Positions 53,769 to 62,074 of a stretch of DNA of 64,000 nt are shown in pieces. Source of the stretch: Vibrio sp. Y2-5 (GTDB taxonomy: Bacteria > Pseudomonadota > Gammaproteobacteria > Enterobacterales > Vibrionaceae). Under the pieces are notes generated by a model. That model had not been told where the DNA came from. It was given only the letters and a program-made list of their open reading frames with translations, and searched no databases. The translations under genes were made by a program, and so were the position numbers. The stretch is taken from NCBI RefSeq assembly GCF_014596725.1, contig NZ_JACVEG010000002.1:434001-498000 (forward strand), in the 5' to 3' direction. Positions within the stretch are counted from its first letter, which is position 1. Every line of letters starts with the position of its first letter.

Positions 53769-54344
53769 ATGTCAGAAGGATTGATTATTTTGCTCAGTGC
53801 CGCGTTCGTGAATAACGTGGTATTGGCTAAGTTTCTCGGTCTGTGTCCGTTCATGGGTGTTTCGAGCAAGATCAGCAGCGCAGTGGGAATGGGGGTGGCG
53901 ACCACGTTCGTACTCACCATAGCAACGGTTTCAACTTGGCTGCTTGAGTTCTACATATTGCGTCCATTAGGGCTCGAATTTATGCGTATCATCTCTTTCA
54001 TCCTTGTGATTGCGGCTGTGGTTCAATTCACCGAGTTGTACGTAAAGAAAAGCTTTCCGGCGCTCTATCAGGCTCTGGGGGTTTACCTTCCACTTATTAC
54101 TACCAACTGCGCCGTATTTGGTGTCGCGCTGCTCGCCGTTCAGGATGACCTTTCTTTTATCGATACTCTGATGTTCAGCGTTGGCTCGGCAGCCGGTTTC
54201 TTAATCGTCATTACTCTCTTTGCGGGCTTACGTAGTCAGCTAATACTCAGCCATGTTCCTGTTGCATTTAAAGGAACACCTATCGCTTTTATTACGGCAG
54301 GGTTTCTATCCATGGCCTTTATGGGCTTTTCAGGAATGGCGTAA
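53769..54344 (+). CDS. rnfA: Rnf complex subunit RnfA
   Basis: 191 residues (typical RnfA 190-193) with six membrane segments. Typical parts are AAFVNNVVLAKFLGLCPFMG and YLPLITTNCAVFGVALL; the two Cys lie in segments that hold a [2Fe-2S] cluster with RnfE. It is the first gene of an Rnf set next to nif genes, which pumps ions while moving electrons from NADH to ferredoxin or flavodoxin for nitrogenase. The sigma-54 promoter and NifA sites upstream tie it to nif control. Confidence 0.95.
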   Translation: MSEGLIILLSAAFVNNVVLAKFLGLCPFMGVSSKISSAVGMGVATTFVLTIATVSTWLLEFYILRPLGLEFMRIISFILVIAAVVQFTELYVKKSFPALYQALGVYLPLITTNCAVFGVALLAVQDDLSFIDTLMFSVGSAAGFLIVITLFAGLRSQLILSHVPVAFKGTPIAFITAGFLSMAFMGFSGMA

Positions 54345-54386
54345 CGTATAGATCTAATGTTTGGGTGCGGTCAAGGAGGACTGTCG

Positions 54387-54920
54387 ATGTTAATCATAGC
54401 TTTGGTGTTTTTTGTCTGTCTGGGTGCATTACTGGGTATTGCCCTTGGTTATGCCGCCATCTTGTTTCGAGTAGAGAGCAACCCACTGGTTGATCAAATC
54501 GAAGCCATTTTGCCCGGAGGTCAATGTGGACAGTGCGGTGAAGCTGGCTGTCGTCAAGCGGCTGAAAAAATGGTGGCAGGAGAGCTTAATCCGAATGCTT
54601 GCCCACCTGGCGGTGCGAACTTAGCTCTGTCAGTTGCCGAGATGTTGGGAGTGTCGATTGATGTCGCCGAACAAGATAAGCCTTTAGTGGCATACATCGT
54701 AGAAAGCCAGTGTACGGGGTGTAACCGTTGTTATAAAGCGTGTCCGTTTGATGCCATCGTTGGCGCGCCAAAACAACTGCATACTGTCATTAAAGACGTA
54801 TGTACCGGATGCCAGTTGTGTCAGAAAGCCTGCTCTCAAGGCTGCTTATCTATGGTTGAAGTTCAGCCAGATGCCGCGAGTTGGTACTGGCCAAAGCCAA
54901 CATTATCTGTCGTTGTTTAG
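54387..54920 (+). CDS. rnfB: Rnf complex iron-sulfur subunit RnfB
   Basis: 177 residues. An N-terminal membrane helix (about 2-25) is followed by the 4Fe-4S region CGQCGEAGCRQAAEKM with a later Cys (NACPPGG), then two ferredoxin clusters CTGCNRCYKACP and CTGCQLCQKACS. It passes electrons to soluble ferredoxin at the membrane. ATG 54387 follows AAGGAGGA; the frame opens 30 bases earlier without need. 42 bases after rnfA. Confidence 0.94.
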   Translation: MLIIALVFFVCLGALLGIALGYAAILFRVESNPLVDQIEAILPGGQCGQCGEAGCRQAAEKMVAGELNPNACPPGGANLALSVAEMLGVSIDVAEQDKPLVAYIVESQCTGCNRCYKACPFDAIVGAPKQLHTVIKDVCTGCQLCQKACSQGCLSMVEVQPDAASWYWPKPTLSVVV

Positions 54921-54929
54921 GAGTAAAAT

Positions 54930-56573
54930 ATGTTGAGTTTTAGCGGCCATCCGTTTAGTGGAGGCGTTCATCCGAAAGCTTACAAAGAGCTAACCAGTGA
55001 TAAGAAAATTGACACGGGTTTCTGGCCTCGCAATGTATTTATGCCTTTGCAATTGCGCAATGGTGCGCGTTTAAAACCGCTGGTGGCAGTGGGTGAGCAT
55101 GTCTATCGCGGTCAGAAAATCGCGGTTGGGCATACCGATATGGTGGCTCCGGTTCATTCGCCAGTGAATGGCATTGTTACTGCAATCACAGAGCATTTAA
55201 CTACCCATCCTGCCAAAGTGAAGTGCGATACCATCATTATTCGTGCGAACGAAGATCGCCAATGGGGGAAACCCGCTTCCAGTGGCAGCATTACCAACCT
55301 TGATCCTGAAACTATTATCGAGCGAGTAAAAGAAGCAGGCATTGTTGGTTTAGGGGGAGCCGGTTTCCCAACCGCCGCTAAGCTGATGTTCGCACGCAAA
55401 GCCAAAGTGGAAACGCTCATTATCAATGGCGGTGAGTGCGAACCCTATCTCACCTGTGATGACCTCACAATGCAGACCTATCCTTCTGAAATCATCGCTG
55501 GAATAAAGTTAATGATGACAGCGAGTGGCGCTAGAGAAGCCATCGTTGGAATCGAAGACAATAAACGTGATGCCTTTGATGAAATGTTCCACGCCGCCAG
55601 TGCGGAGCCTGAGATTGAAATACGTATGGTGCCGAGTGTTTACCCTATGGGTTCAGAAAAACACATGATTAAAACTCTGACAGGGCATGAAGTGCCAGCC
55701 GGTGGTTTATCAACTCAAATTGGCATTCTGGTTAACAACATTGCGACGGCTCGTGCTGTTTATCACGCGGTGCGTTTTGAGCGTCCTCTGGTGTCGCGCA
55801 TTGTGACCGTGTCAGGTAAGGGTATTGAGCAGCCATGCAATATCGATATACCCATCGGTACGCCAGTGAATGATGTGATCAACTATTGTGGTGGTTTAAG
55901 TGATAGTACCGAACGTTTGATCTTTGGTGGACCGATGATGGGACAAGTGATCCCGTCACTTCAGGCTGCGATAGATAAAACTGTCGGAGGCATTCTTGCT
56001 CTCACTGAAGATGAAGTCATTGATGAATACAAACATCAGGAGTGTATTCGCTGTGGTCAATGTGTACGTGCATGTCCGATGAATCTTATGCCGTTTCAAA
56101 TGGCAGCATACACAAGAGTTTCTGACTTCAAACGTACTCAAGAGCTTGGGGTGCAAAATTGTCTCTCTTGTGGAGCATGCAGCTACGTTTGCCCATCTTC
56201 CATTCCTTTAGTGCAGTACTTTATGCACGCGAAAGGGGTGATTAATTCTAATGCTCAGCAAGAGAGAAAATCCGCTCAGGTCAAAGCACTTAATGAAGCG
56301 CGCAAGCAGCGTTTGCAAGCAGAAGCGATTGCTGTTGCTGCAGCAAAATCGGTGAAACGTCCTTCGCGTCCAGCTCGCGGGGCGGCATCTACTGAGCGTT
56401 CAAACTTAGCAATGGCTGAAGACAAACCGGCAAGACCAACAAGACCTACCAGAGTCGCTCGCAACCAAGTTGCTGATGCGGTTGAAGATACTGTGTCGTT
56501 AACTTCTGAGAAACCTGTTCGCCCTGCACGCCCACCCAGACCTCAACGTAAAACGAAGGAGGAGCAAGCATGA
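54930..56573 (+). CDS. rnfC: Rnf complex NADH-binding subunit RnfC
   Basis: 547 residues. The NADH/FMN region holds GIVGLGGAGFPTAAKL and NGGECEPYLTCDD; a SLBB-like part and two 4Fe-4S motifs follow, CIRCGQCVRACP and CLSCGACSYVCP. The last 90 residues are a low-complexity tail rich in Arg and Pro (RPSRPARG, RPTRPTR, RPARPPRPQRK), an extension of the kind known in gammaproteobacterial RnfC. It takes electrons from NADH on the cytosolic side. It overlaps rnfD by four bases. Confidence 0.95.
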   Translation: MLSFSGHPFSGGVHPKAYKELTSDKKIDTGFWPRNVFMPLQLRNGARLKPLVAVGEHVYRGQKIAVGHTDMVAPVHSPVNGIVTAITEHLTTHPAKVKCDTIIIRANEDRQWGKPASSGSITNLDPETIIERVKEAGIVGLGGAGFPTAAKLMFARKAKVETLIINGGECEPYLTCDDLTMQTYPSEIIAGIKLMMTASGAREAIVGIEDNKRDAFDEMFHAASAEPEIEIRMVPSVYPMGSEKHMIKTLTGHEVPAGGLSTQIGILVNNIATARAVYHAVRFERPLVSRIVTVSGKGIEQPCNIDIPIGTPVNDVINYCGGLSDSTERLIFGGPMMGQVIPSLQAAIDKTVGGILALTEDEVIDEYKHQECIRCGQCVRACPMNLMPFQMAAYTRVSDFKRTQELGVQNCLSCGACSYVCPSSIPLVQYFMHAKGVINSNAQQERKSAQVKALNEARKQRLQAEAIAVAAAKSVKRPSRPARGAASTERSNLAMAEDKPARPTRPTRVARNQVADAVEDTVSLTSEKPVRPARPPRPQRKTKEEQA

Positions 56574-57571
56574 TTAAATATGACGCAGCGATAGGGCCGT
56601 TTGCCCACAATGCGAACTCCAGTACTCGCATTATGTACACCGTGATTTTGACCTTGCTGCCAGCCTGCATTTTTGGCTTCTTTCAGTTTGGTTTAAACAG
56701 TGTGGCGTTAATGTTTGCAACCTGCGTTACTGCTGTGGTGGCGGAATGGCTCTGTTTGATGGCGATGAAAAAGAACCCCATTGCCTGTATGGATGGTTCG
56801 GCTTTGCTCACTGGTATCTTACTCTCGATGAGTCTGCCACCAACGTTTCCAGTGATGCTTGGGGTATTTGGTTCTGTTTTTGCCATTGCTTTGGGCAAAC
56901 ACATCTATGGCGGATTAGGGCAAAACCTTTTCAATCCGGCGATGTTAGCGCGCGTGATGTTGTTGATCTGTTTTCCTGTCGAAATGACGCTTTGGGCTGA
57001 TCCAACACCGATCGATTTAAGCAATAACTTGGTTTCGGTTCCTGCTGCTTGGTTTCATTTTGATGGTGTGACTTCAGCCACTGCCCTCAGTACAGAGCGT
57101 ACAGCACCTATCGCATTTCTTGACCTCTTGTTAGGAAAGCAATCAGGCAGTTTTGGTGAAACCAATGCACTCTTTATCTTGCTTGGCGGTGTGTATTTGC
57201 TCTACCGCCGTATCATCCACTGGGCGATTCCGGCCAGTTTTATGTTAGGTCTAGGAGCTCCAGCTCTTGCAGCGCACCTTATTTCGCCTGATACCTATCT
57301 GCCGTTTTGGATTCAATGGACCAGTGGTGGCGCAATGCTCGGCGCGTTCTACATCGCCACAGATCTGGTGACATCGCCAACCAGTGTTCGTGGTCAGATG
57401 CTGTACGGCTTGGGATGCGGATTCTTAGTCTGGCTAATTCGAACATTTGGCAGCTATCCCGAAGGCGTGGCGTTTGCGGTCTTGATGATGAACGCCGCCA
57501 GCCCGCTTATTGATTACTACATGCGCCCGAATGTGTTTGGCCGTCGTTCAGTGGTGGAGAAATCATCATGA
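56570..57571 (+). CDS. rnfD: Rnf complex membrane subunit RnfD
   Basis: 333 residues with about ten membrane segments. The flavin attachment region carries ATDLVTSPTSVRGQ, where a Thr binds FMN covalently in RnfD/NqrB proteins. Family segments KHIYGGLGQNLFNPAMLARV and PEGVAFAVLMMNAASPLID are clear. It forms the ion-conducting core with RnfG and RnfE. ATGA-type four-base overlaps join it to both neighbours. Confidence 0.94.
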   Translation: MIKYDAAIGPFAHNANSSTRIMYTVILTLLPACIFGFFQFGLNSVALMFATCVTAVVAEWLCLMAMKKNPIACMDGSALLTGILLSMSLPPTFPVMLGVFGSVFAIALGKHIYGGLGQNLFNPAMLARVMLLICFPVEMTLWADPTPIDLSNNLVSVPAAWFHFDGVTSATALSTERTAPIAFLDLLLGKQSGSFGETNALFILLGGVYLLYRRIIHWAIPASFMLGLGAPALAAHLISPDTYLPFWIQWTSGGAMLGAFYIATDLVTSPTSVRGQMLYGLGCGFLVWLIRTFGSYPEGVAFAVLMMNAASPLIDYYMRPNVFGRRSVVEKSS

Positions 57572-58176
57572 TGCAGCAGATTGAAAAATGGAAAGAACAG
57601 GTTGGTTATCAAGCGGGCTTGTTGGCGGTGACCTGTGGTTTGGCCGCAATATTTCTGGTGTCAACACAGTGGGTAACCCAACCATTAATTGAGCAGCGCA
57701 TTGCTGAAGATCAGAATGCATTGCTCAACGAAGTGTTGGCCGGTCAAGAATACAGCAATGATGTGTTCGCCAGCGGAAAAGTCATTGAGTATCAAGGCAC
57801 GCAGTTTGATTTGTTCCCTGTCGAGAACAGTCAACATAAGGTGATTAGCTGGGTTATTCGCGGGGTGCAAGACGGTTACAGCGGCCCCATCAGCTATTTG
57901 GTGGGAACTACACCAAAAGGTGAAATTCTCGGGGTGCGAATCATCAGCCACAGTGAAACACCTGGGCTGGGGGACAAGATCGAATTAGCGAAAAGCTCTT
58001 GGATTTTGAGCTTTGCTAAACGTTCGCTAGAAAACACACTGCTTTGGGCAGTGAAAAAAGATGGCGGTGACTTTGACCAGTTTAGCGGTGCAACGATAAC
58101 CCCTCGTAGCGTAGTGAAAGGGGTTCATAAAGCGCTCCTCGCTTTGGCACAAGAACAGGAGGCAAACCATGAGTGA
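57568..58176 (+). CDS. rnfG: Rnf complex FMN-binding subunit RnfG
   Basis: 202 residues. An N-terminal membrane helix (GLLAVTCGLAAIFLVST) is followed by a periplasmic FMN-binding domain with HSETPGLGDKI and SGATITPRSVVKG, the latter holding the Thr that takes covalent FMN. It shuttles electrons across the membrane within Rnf. The start has two ATG codons in a row. It overlaps rnfD by four bases and rnfE by eight. Confidence 0.94.
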   Translation: MMQQIEKWKEQVGYQAGLLAVTCGLAAIFLVSTQWVTQPLIEQRIAEDQNALLNEVLAGQEYSNDVFASGKVIEYQGTQFDLFPVENSQHKVISWVIRGVQDGYSGPISYLVGTTPKGEILGVRIISHSETPGLGDKIELAKSSWILSFAKRSLENTLLWAVKKDGGDFDQFSGATITPRSVVKGVHKALLALAQEQEANHE

Positions 58177-58876
58177 TTGTTCTTCAAGTAGTAAGCCAAA
58201 AACTGAATACAAAAATATCATTCAACAAGGTCTGTGGAGTAACAACATCATCCTCAGCCAGTCGTTAGCGTTATGCCCACTGTTGGCAGTCACCAGCAGT
58301 GCCACGAACGGATTAGGTTTGGGGCTGGCGACCATGGTGGTGATGGTGCTCTCGAATGCCCTCAACTCCCTGGCAAAAGGCGTGATAAGTAAAGCGGTTC
58401 GGATTCCCGTTAACGTTATCATCATCGCGACTCTTGTGACCGTTATCGATGCTTTACTGAACGCCTATCTGCATCCACTGCATAAAGTGTTGGGGCTTTT
58501 TATTCCGCTCATCGTTACCAACTGCGCAATTTTAGGACGAGTAGAGTCCTATGCCAGTCGCTCTCCGTTAGTGCCTTCCATCATTGATGGTGTATTTATG
58601 GGTTTAGGTTTCACTTGGGTTCTGACCGTGCTAGGGGGCATCCGTGAAGTGGTCGGTAGCGGCACTTTATTTAGCAATGCGAGCTTGTTGCTCGGAAAGA
58701 GCTTTTCCTTTTTAGAAACCACCGTCATTCCTGATTACCACGGCTTGTTACTGGTGATTCTGCCGCCCGGCGGTTTCCTCGCATTAGGTTTAGTGTTGGC
58801 GTTGAAACAGAAACTGATGGCCGTTGTCGAGACAAGTCGCCTAGAAAAACTGGATGTTCAAGGAGAGCAAGGATGA
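58169..58876 (+). CDS. rnfE: Rnf complex subunit RnfE
   Basis: 235 residues, six membrane segments, homologous to RnfA. Cys-containing segments SLALCPLLAVTSSATNGLGL and FIPLIVTNCAILGRVESYAS match the [2Fe-2S]-binding half helices. In the complex it pairs with RnfA inside the membrane. Overlaps both neighbours. Confidence 0.94.
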   Translation: MSDCSSSSKPKTEYKNIIQQGLWSNNIILSQSLALCPLLAVTSSATNGLGLGLATMVVMVLSNALNSLAKGVISKAVRIPVNVIIIATLVTVIDALLNAYLHPLHKVLGLFIPLIVTNCAILGRVESYASRSPLVPSIIDGVFMGLGFTWVLTVLGGIREVVGSGTLFSNASLLLGKSFSFLETTVIPDYHGLLLVILPPGGFLALGLVLALKQKLMAVVETSRLEKLDVQGEQG

Positions 58877-59133
58877 AAGTGAGTGTGGTGTATGCCTTGC
58901 CAAGTGAGCAAGTGTGGCTGCCTGTAACGGTGGACGAACAGGCGACGGTGTTAAGTGCCATTCATGGTTCGAAGATTTTAGAAATGTATCCGAGTATTGC
59001 ACTCGACAGCCAAAAGGTCGGCGTATTCGGCAAGATCACCACCCTCGATGCGCCATTAAAAAATGGTGACCGAGTGGAAATTTATCGACCTCTCATATGG
59101 AAACCGGAGGACGACGATGACGAAGATGATTGA
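58873..59133 (+). CDS. rnfH: RnfH-family small protein
   Basis: 86 residues with a ubiquitin-like (beta-grasp) fold: VSVVYALPSEQVWLPVTVDE, VGVFGKITTLDAPLKNGDRV and EIYRPLIWKPEDDDDEDD, ending in an acidic tail. RnfH is found in nif-type Rnf operons such as Azotobacter rnf1 and supports nitrogenase maturation by an unclear route. The four-base overlap with rnfE makes it part of the operon. Confidence 0.9.
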   Translation: MKVSVVYALPSEQVWLPVTVDEQATVLSAIHGSKILEMYPSIALDSQKVGVFGKITTLDAPLKNGDRVEIYRPLIWKPEDDDDEDD

Positions 59134-59149
59134 TGTCGTGTTTGTGACA
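59134..59149. promoter_or_regulatory. NifA upstream site of nifF
   Basis: TGT-CGTGTTTGTG-ACA begins directly after the rnfH stop and lies 60 bases from the sigma-54 element at 59209. Confidence 0.6.
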
Positions 59150-59208
59150 ATTTGTCGATTGTAAGGTTTTTATTATTTGTAACTGTTTGAAAATAAAGAG
59201 ATGGAATT

Positions 59209-59224
59209 CGGAATGGCAATTGCA
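59209..59224 (+). promoter_or_regulatory. Sigma-54 promoter of nifF
   Basis: CGGAATGGCAATTGCA has GG and GC at the 10-base spacing and a full TTGCA at -12, 63 bases before nifF. It would give nifF its own NifA-dependent start in addition to read-through from rnf. Confidence 0.65.
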
Positions 59225-59286
59225 ACAGTGATGATGAATACAAAATCACAGCAACTGTCAGGACATATTTTTCAAAGGAGTGATGT

Positions 59287-59823
59287 ATGGCTAAAGTAGG
59301 CATTTTTTTTGGTACCGATACAGGTAGCACACGCAAAATGGCGAAGCTGATTCAAAAGCAACTGGGTGATGAGATTGCAGATAAACCAAAGAACATCAAC
59401 CGAGTCGATGTGGATGAATTCACCAGCTATGAATGTTTGATTCTCGGTACACCGACACTAGGGCAAGGGCAACTACCGGGTTTGTCGACGGATTGCCAAG
59501 AGGAGAGCTGGGAAGAGTTTCTTCCTAAGTTCGCCGATATGGATCTGACGGGCAAAAAAGTTGCTCTATATGGCTTAGGTGATCAAGTGAGCTATAGCAA
59601 TGAATTCGTAGATGCGCTTGGTGAACTCTATGATTACGTGGCTAACTGTGGCGCAGAAATGGTTGGATTCTGGCCAACGGAAGGTTACGAGTTCAACGCA
59701 TCTAATGCCGTTGATGGTGATGACTTCGTGGGTTTGGTGATCGATAAGGATAACCAAGCGAGCCTAACAGATCAGCGTATCGCAGGCTGGGTAGAGCAGC
59801 TAACCTCTGAAATGGGTCTTTAA
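59287..59823 (+). CDS. nifF: Nitrogenase flavodoxin NifF
   Basis: 178 residues, long-chain flavodoxin. The FMN phosphate loop is GTDTGSTRKMAK; a typical 20-residue insertion follows GTPTLGQGQLPGL, and the isoalloxazine loop is YGLGDQVSYSNEF. The region GLSTDCQEESWEEF is like NifF proteins. It reduces NifH. It lies 153 bases after rnfH with its own sigma-54/NifA elements, so assignment as NifF rests on fold plus context. RBS AAAGGAG. Confidence 0.92.
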   Translation: MAKVGIFFGTDTGSTRKMAKLIQKQLGDEIADKPKNINRVDVDEFTSYECLILGTPTLGQGQLPGLSTDCQEESWEEFLPKFADMDLTGKKVALYGLGDQVSYSNEFVDALGELYDYVANCGAEMVGFWPTEGYEFNASNAVDGDDFVGLVIDKDNQASLTDQRIAGWVEQLTSEMGL

Positions 59824-59842
59824 CTCATTGTCGATGAAAAAA

Positions 59843-59937
59843 TGATTGGGCAGTGATAAACAAACCTTGTGTGCCAAGGATGGCACGCTAGAGCCCCATG
59901 GAAGGGTTCATGCGTGTTTGTGTTTACTGCCTAATCA
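59843..59937. repeat. Long imperfect palindrome with two GGA-loop hairpins
   Basis: The outer arms TGATTGGGCAGT (59843-59854) and ACTGCCTAATCA (59926-59937) pair over 12 bases with one G-U; AAACA / TGTTT continues inward. Inside are two alternative hairpins: GTGCC-AAGGAT-GGCAC (59871-59886), and CACGC-TA-GAGCCC-CATGGAA-GGGTTC-AT-GCGTG (59884-59916). Both loops expose GGA. It begins 20 bases after the nifF stop and contains no gene. It could be a structured RNA, a CsrA-type target or a palindromic intergenic repeat; I cannot tell which. Confidence 0.6.
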
Positions 59938-59968
59938 GTTAGTTAATAAAGTATTTCAATACCAGTTT

Positions 59969-60085
59969 CTTAACGGTGGCTGGTGCGTTCCCACATTACG
60001 CAGACTTACAGGCAGTCAGGATGTTTAGCTCTTAGTCTTTTGATGGAGCATTTAAACAAGAAAGCAGCCACCGTTAAGTTTTTTT
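59969..60085 (+). ncRNA. Candidate structured RNA upstream of rhlE
   Basis: A perfect 14-bp stem (CTTAACGGTGGCTG at 59969-59982 with CAGCCACCGTTAAG at 60065-60078) encloses three smaller hairpins: TGCGT / ACGCA (59984-60002), GACT / AGTC (60003-60017), and TGTTTAGCTC with GAGC...TAAACA (60022-60058). It is followed by seven T residues (60079-60085). The layout is a four-way junction ending in a terminator-like tract, 97 bases before rhlE. It may be a leader with attenuation, an independent small RNA, or a small mobile palindrome. No known family recognised. Confidence 0.5.
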
Positions 60086-60181
60086 ATTGTCTCTTCGTGT
60101 TAGAATCCGCGGCTCAATTTAGAGCAGGCGAACAAAAGCTGTTCTATCTTTTTCGTAAATTAATCTTTTCAGAGTCGATTC

Positions 60182-61372
60182 ATGTCATTTGCAAAACTAG
60201 GATTGAGTGAAGCACTGTCAAAAGCAGTGGCGGATCTTGGTTATCAGAAACCTACATCTATTCAAACCAAAGCCATTCCAGTGATTTTGCAAGGGCAGGA
60301 TTTGATCGCCGCTGCACAAACAGGTACAGGTAAAACTGCCAGTTTTGTGCTACCAATATTGGAAAAGTTACAACGCGGAAAAACACAGAAGAAAAAACGT
60401 GTTCGTGCACTGATTTTGGTACCAACTCGTGAGCTGGCCATTCAGGTTGCAGACAAAGTAAAAGAGTACGGTCAGTTTACCGAGCTCACTTCGCTTGCGA
60501 TGTACGGTGGCGTAGACGAAAAGGCGCAAAAACAGGCGTTGATTGATGGTGTTGATGTGCTGGTGGCGACACCGGGACGTCTTCTGGATATGTACGGTCA
60601 ACGCGCGGTCTATTTCGAAGAAATCGAAATGCTGGTGCTGGATGAAGCTGACCGCATGTTAGACATGGGCTTTATCGAATCGATTAACAAAATCATCGAC
60701 CGTGTGCCAAGAGATGCGCAGAGTTTACTCTTTTCTGCCACTTTGTCTCACAAGGTGCGTGACCTTGCTAAAACGGCAGTGAACGATCCGTATGAAATTT
60801 CGATTGCGGCGAATCAGGCTTCGAAGTCTAACATTGAACAGTGGTTAATCACCGTCGACAAAGACATGAAGTCAGCGCTACTCAGTCATCTGATAAAAGA
60901 AAATCAGTGGGATCAGGCTTTGATTTTCATTGAGACTAAACACGGTGCGGCCAAGCTGGTATCACAGCTAGAAAAGCGTGAAATCGCGGCTGAAGCGTTC
61001 CACAGTGGTCGCAGTCAGGAAGTGCGTACGCGCTTACTGGAAGATTTCAAAAACGGCAAAATTAAGTACCTAGTGGCGACGGGTGTGGCTGCGCGCGGTA
61101 TCGACATTGAAGAGCTTTCACGAGTGGTGAATTATGATTTGCCATTCCCAGCAGACGAATACGTTCACCGCATTGGCCGTACTGGTCGTGCAAATGCTCG
61201 TGGTGAGGCGATTTCTTTCGTATCGAAAGACAACTTCAAGAATCTTTGCATGATTGAGAGCCGTTTAGGCCACCTGATTGAGCGTCGTGAAGTGGAAGGT
61301 TTCCAACCTCGTAAACCAGTACCTATCTCTATTCTGAACTATGTGCCTAAGCATAAGCGTCCTAAAGAGTAA
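60182..61372 (+). CDS. rhlE: DEAD-box RNA helicase, RhlE type
   Basis: 396 residues. All helicase motifs are present: Q motif KPTSIQTKAIP, I AAQTGTGKT, Ia PTRELA, Ib TPGRLLD, II DEAD, III SAT, V GVAARGIDIE and VI HRIGRTGRA. The short C-terminus (RKPVPISILNYVPKHKRPKE) lacks the long basic tail of some RhlE proteins. It unwinds RNA duplexes, probably in ribosome assembly or RNA decay. It lies downstream of the structured RNA candidate and of the nif cluster, and belongs to neither by family. A cold-shock role is possible. Confidence 0.93.
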   Translation: MSFAKLGLSEALSKAVADLGYQKPTSIQTKAIPVILQGQDLIAAAQTGTGKTASFVLPILEKLQRGKTQKKKRVRALILVPTRELAIQVADKVKEYGQFTELTSLAMYGGVDEKAQKQALIDGVDVLVATPGRLLDMYGQRAVYFEEIEMLVLDEADRMLDMGFIESINKIIDRVPRDAQSLLFSATLSHKVRDLAKTAVNDPYEISIAANQASKSNIEQWLITVDKDMKSALLSHLIKENQWDQALIFIETKHGAAKLVSQLEKREIAAEAFHSGRSQEVRTRLLEDFKNGKIKYLVATGVAARGIDIEELSRVVNYDLPFPADEYVHRIGRTGRANARGEAISFVSKDNFKNLCMIESRLGHLIERREVEGFQPRKPVPISILNYVPKHKRPKE

Positions 61373-61402
61373 TTGTAATAGACGCTTAAGTTATGTTGAA
61401 CG

Positions 61403-61441
61403 TCATCCCAGATAATATCTAATGTTGCTCTGGGATGATTT
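61403..61441. terminator. Hairpin after rhlE
   Basis: TCATCCCAG / CTGGGATGA stem (nine pairs) with an 18-base loop, followed by TTT, between rhlE and the convergent membrane-protein gene. Confidence 0.55.
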
Positions 61442-61462
61442 GAAAGTAGATAATATACCAGA

Positions 61463-62074
61463 CTAAATTAATTTCAGCTTTAGATCCCAGCCATTTTCGG
61501 TGACCACTTTTATCAACTCTCTGTGTAATTCCGCGTTACTAAATCGAACCAAGTTTCCTGTTGAGTCCATGAGATAAGTTGCCGTTGATACATAACCAGA
61601 TTGAGAACTCACAGAAAATGAAAAGTTGTTACACCCTATCAGCGAAGAGCTTGAAACTAGATGGTCTTTGAATCTAACTAAATGCTTACTATCATCGAAC
61701 CATAGCTTCATATAGTACGTTTGTTGTATGTTTTGGCTCTGGGTTAGTGAGATAAAATCAGCATTCATATAGGGGGATGTTAACACTAAGAAATCATCAT
61801 GGTGTTCAGCAGTTAACTTACAGTTTTTTAGATTCAGTTGCTTAATCTTTTCTACTAATTTGTCTTCGCTGAGCGGATTTTGGTGTAGAGCTTTAAACAT
61901 GAATAGTTTGTTAGAAAGAAAAAACATCAGAGGGAAAAAGCCAATAACAAAAGCCAGTACCATCCCTACTAAATACTCTGTTGTCAGTGAGTCTTCTAAC
62001 ACGTTAGTAACTAAAAATGGTAACGAAAAATAACCAAGAATAATGACAAAACCGAGGAAAAATTTTTTTATCAT
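61463..62074 (-). CDS. Hypothetical membrane protein
   Basis: 203 residues. Two to three hydrophobic segments in the first 65 residues (FFLGFVIILGYFSLPFLVTN, LVGMVLAFVIGFFPLMFFLS), then a soluble domain of about 135 residues facing probably the cytosol (YYMKLWFDDSKHLVRFKDHL, VSSQSGYVSTATYLMDSTGN). No family recognised. Converges with rhlE. The gap 62075-62329 upstream shows no feature. Confidence 0.65.
   Translation of the reverse strand: MIKKFFLGFVIILGYFSLPFLVTNVLEDSLTTEYLVGMVLAFVIGFFPLMFFLSNKLFMFKALHQNPLSEDKLVEKIKQLNLKNCKLTAEHHDDFLVLTSPYMNADFISLTQSQNIQQTYYMKLWFDDSKHLVRFKDHLVSSSSLIGCNNFSFSVSSQSGYVSTATYLMDSTGNLVRFSNAELHRELIKVVTENGWDLKLKLI

Noticed and set aside
59846-60210. Two overlapping reading frames (60 and 75 codons) in the nifF-rhlE gap
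   Set aside because: They run through the two palindromic elements, lack ribosome sites and show no protein-like composition. The structure is better explained at RNA or DNA level.
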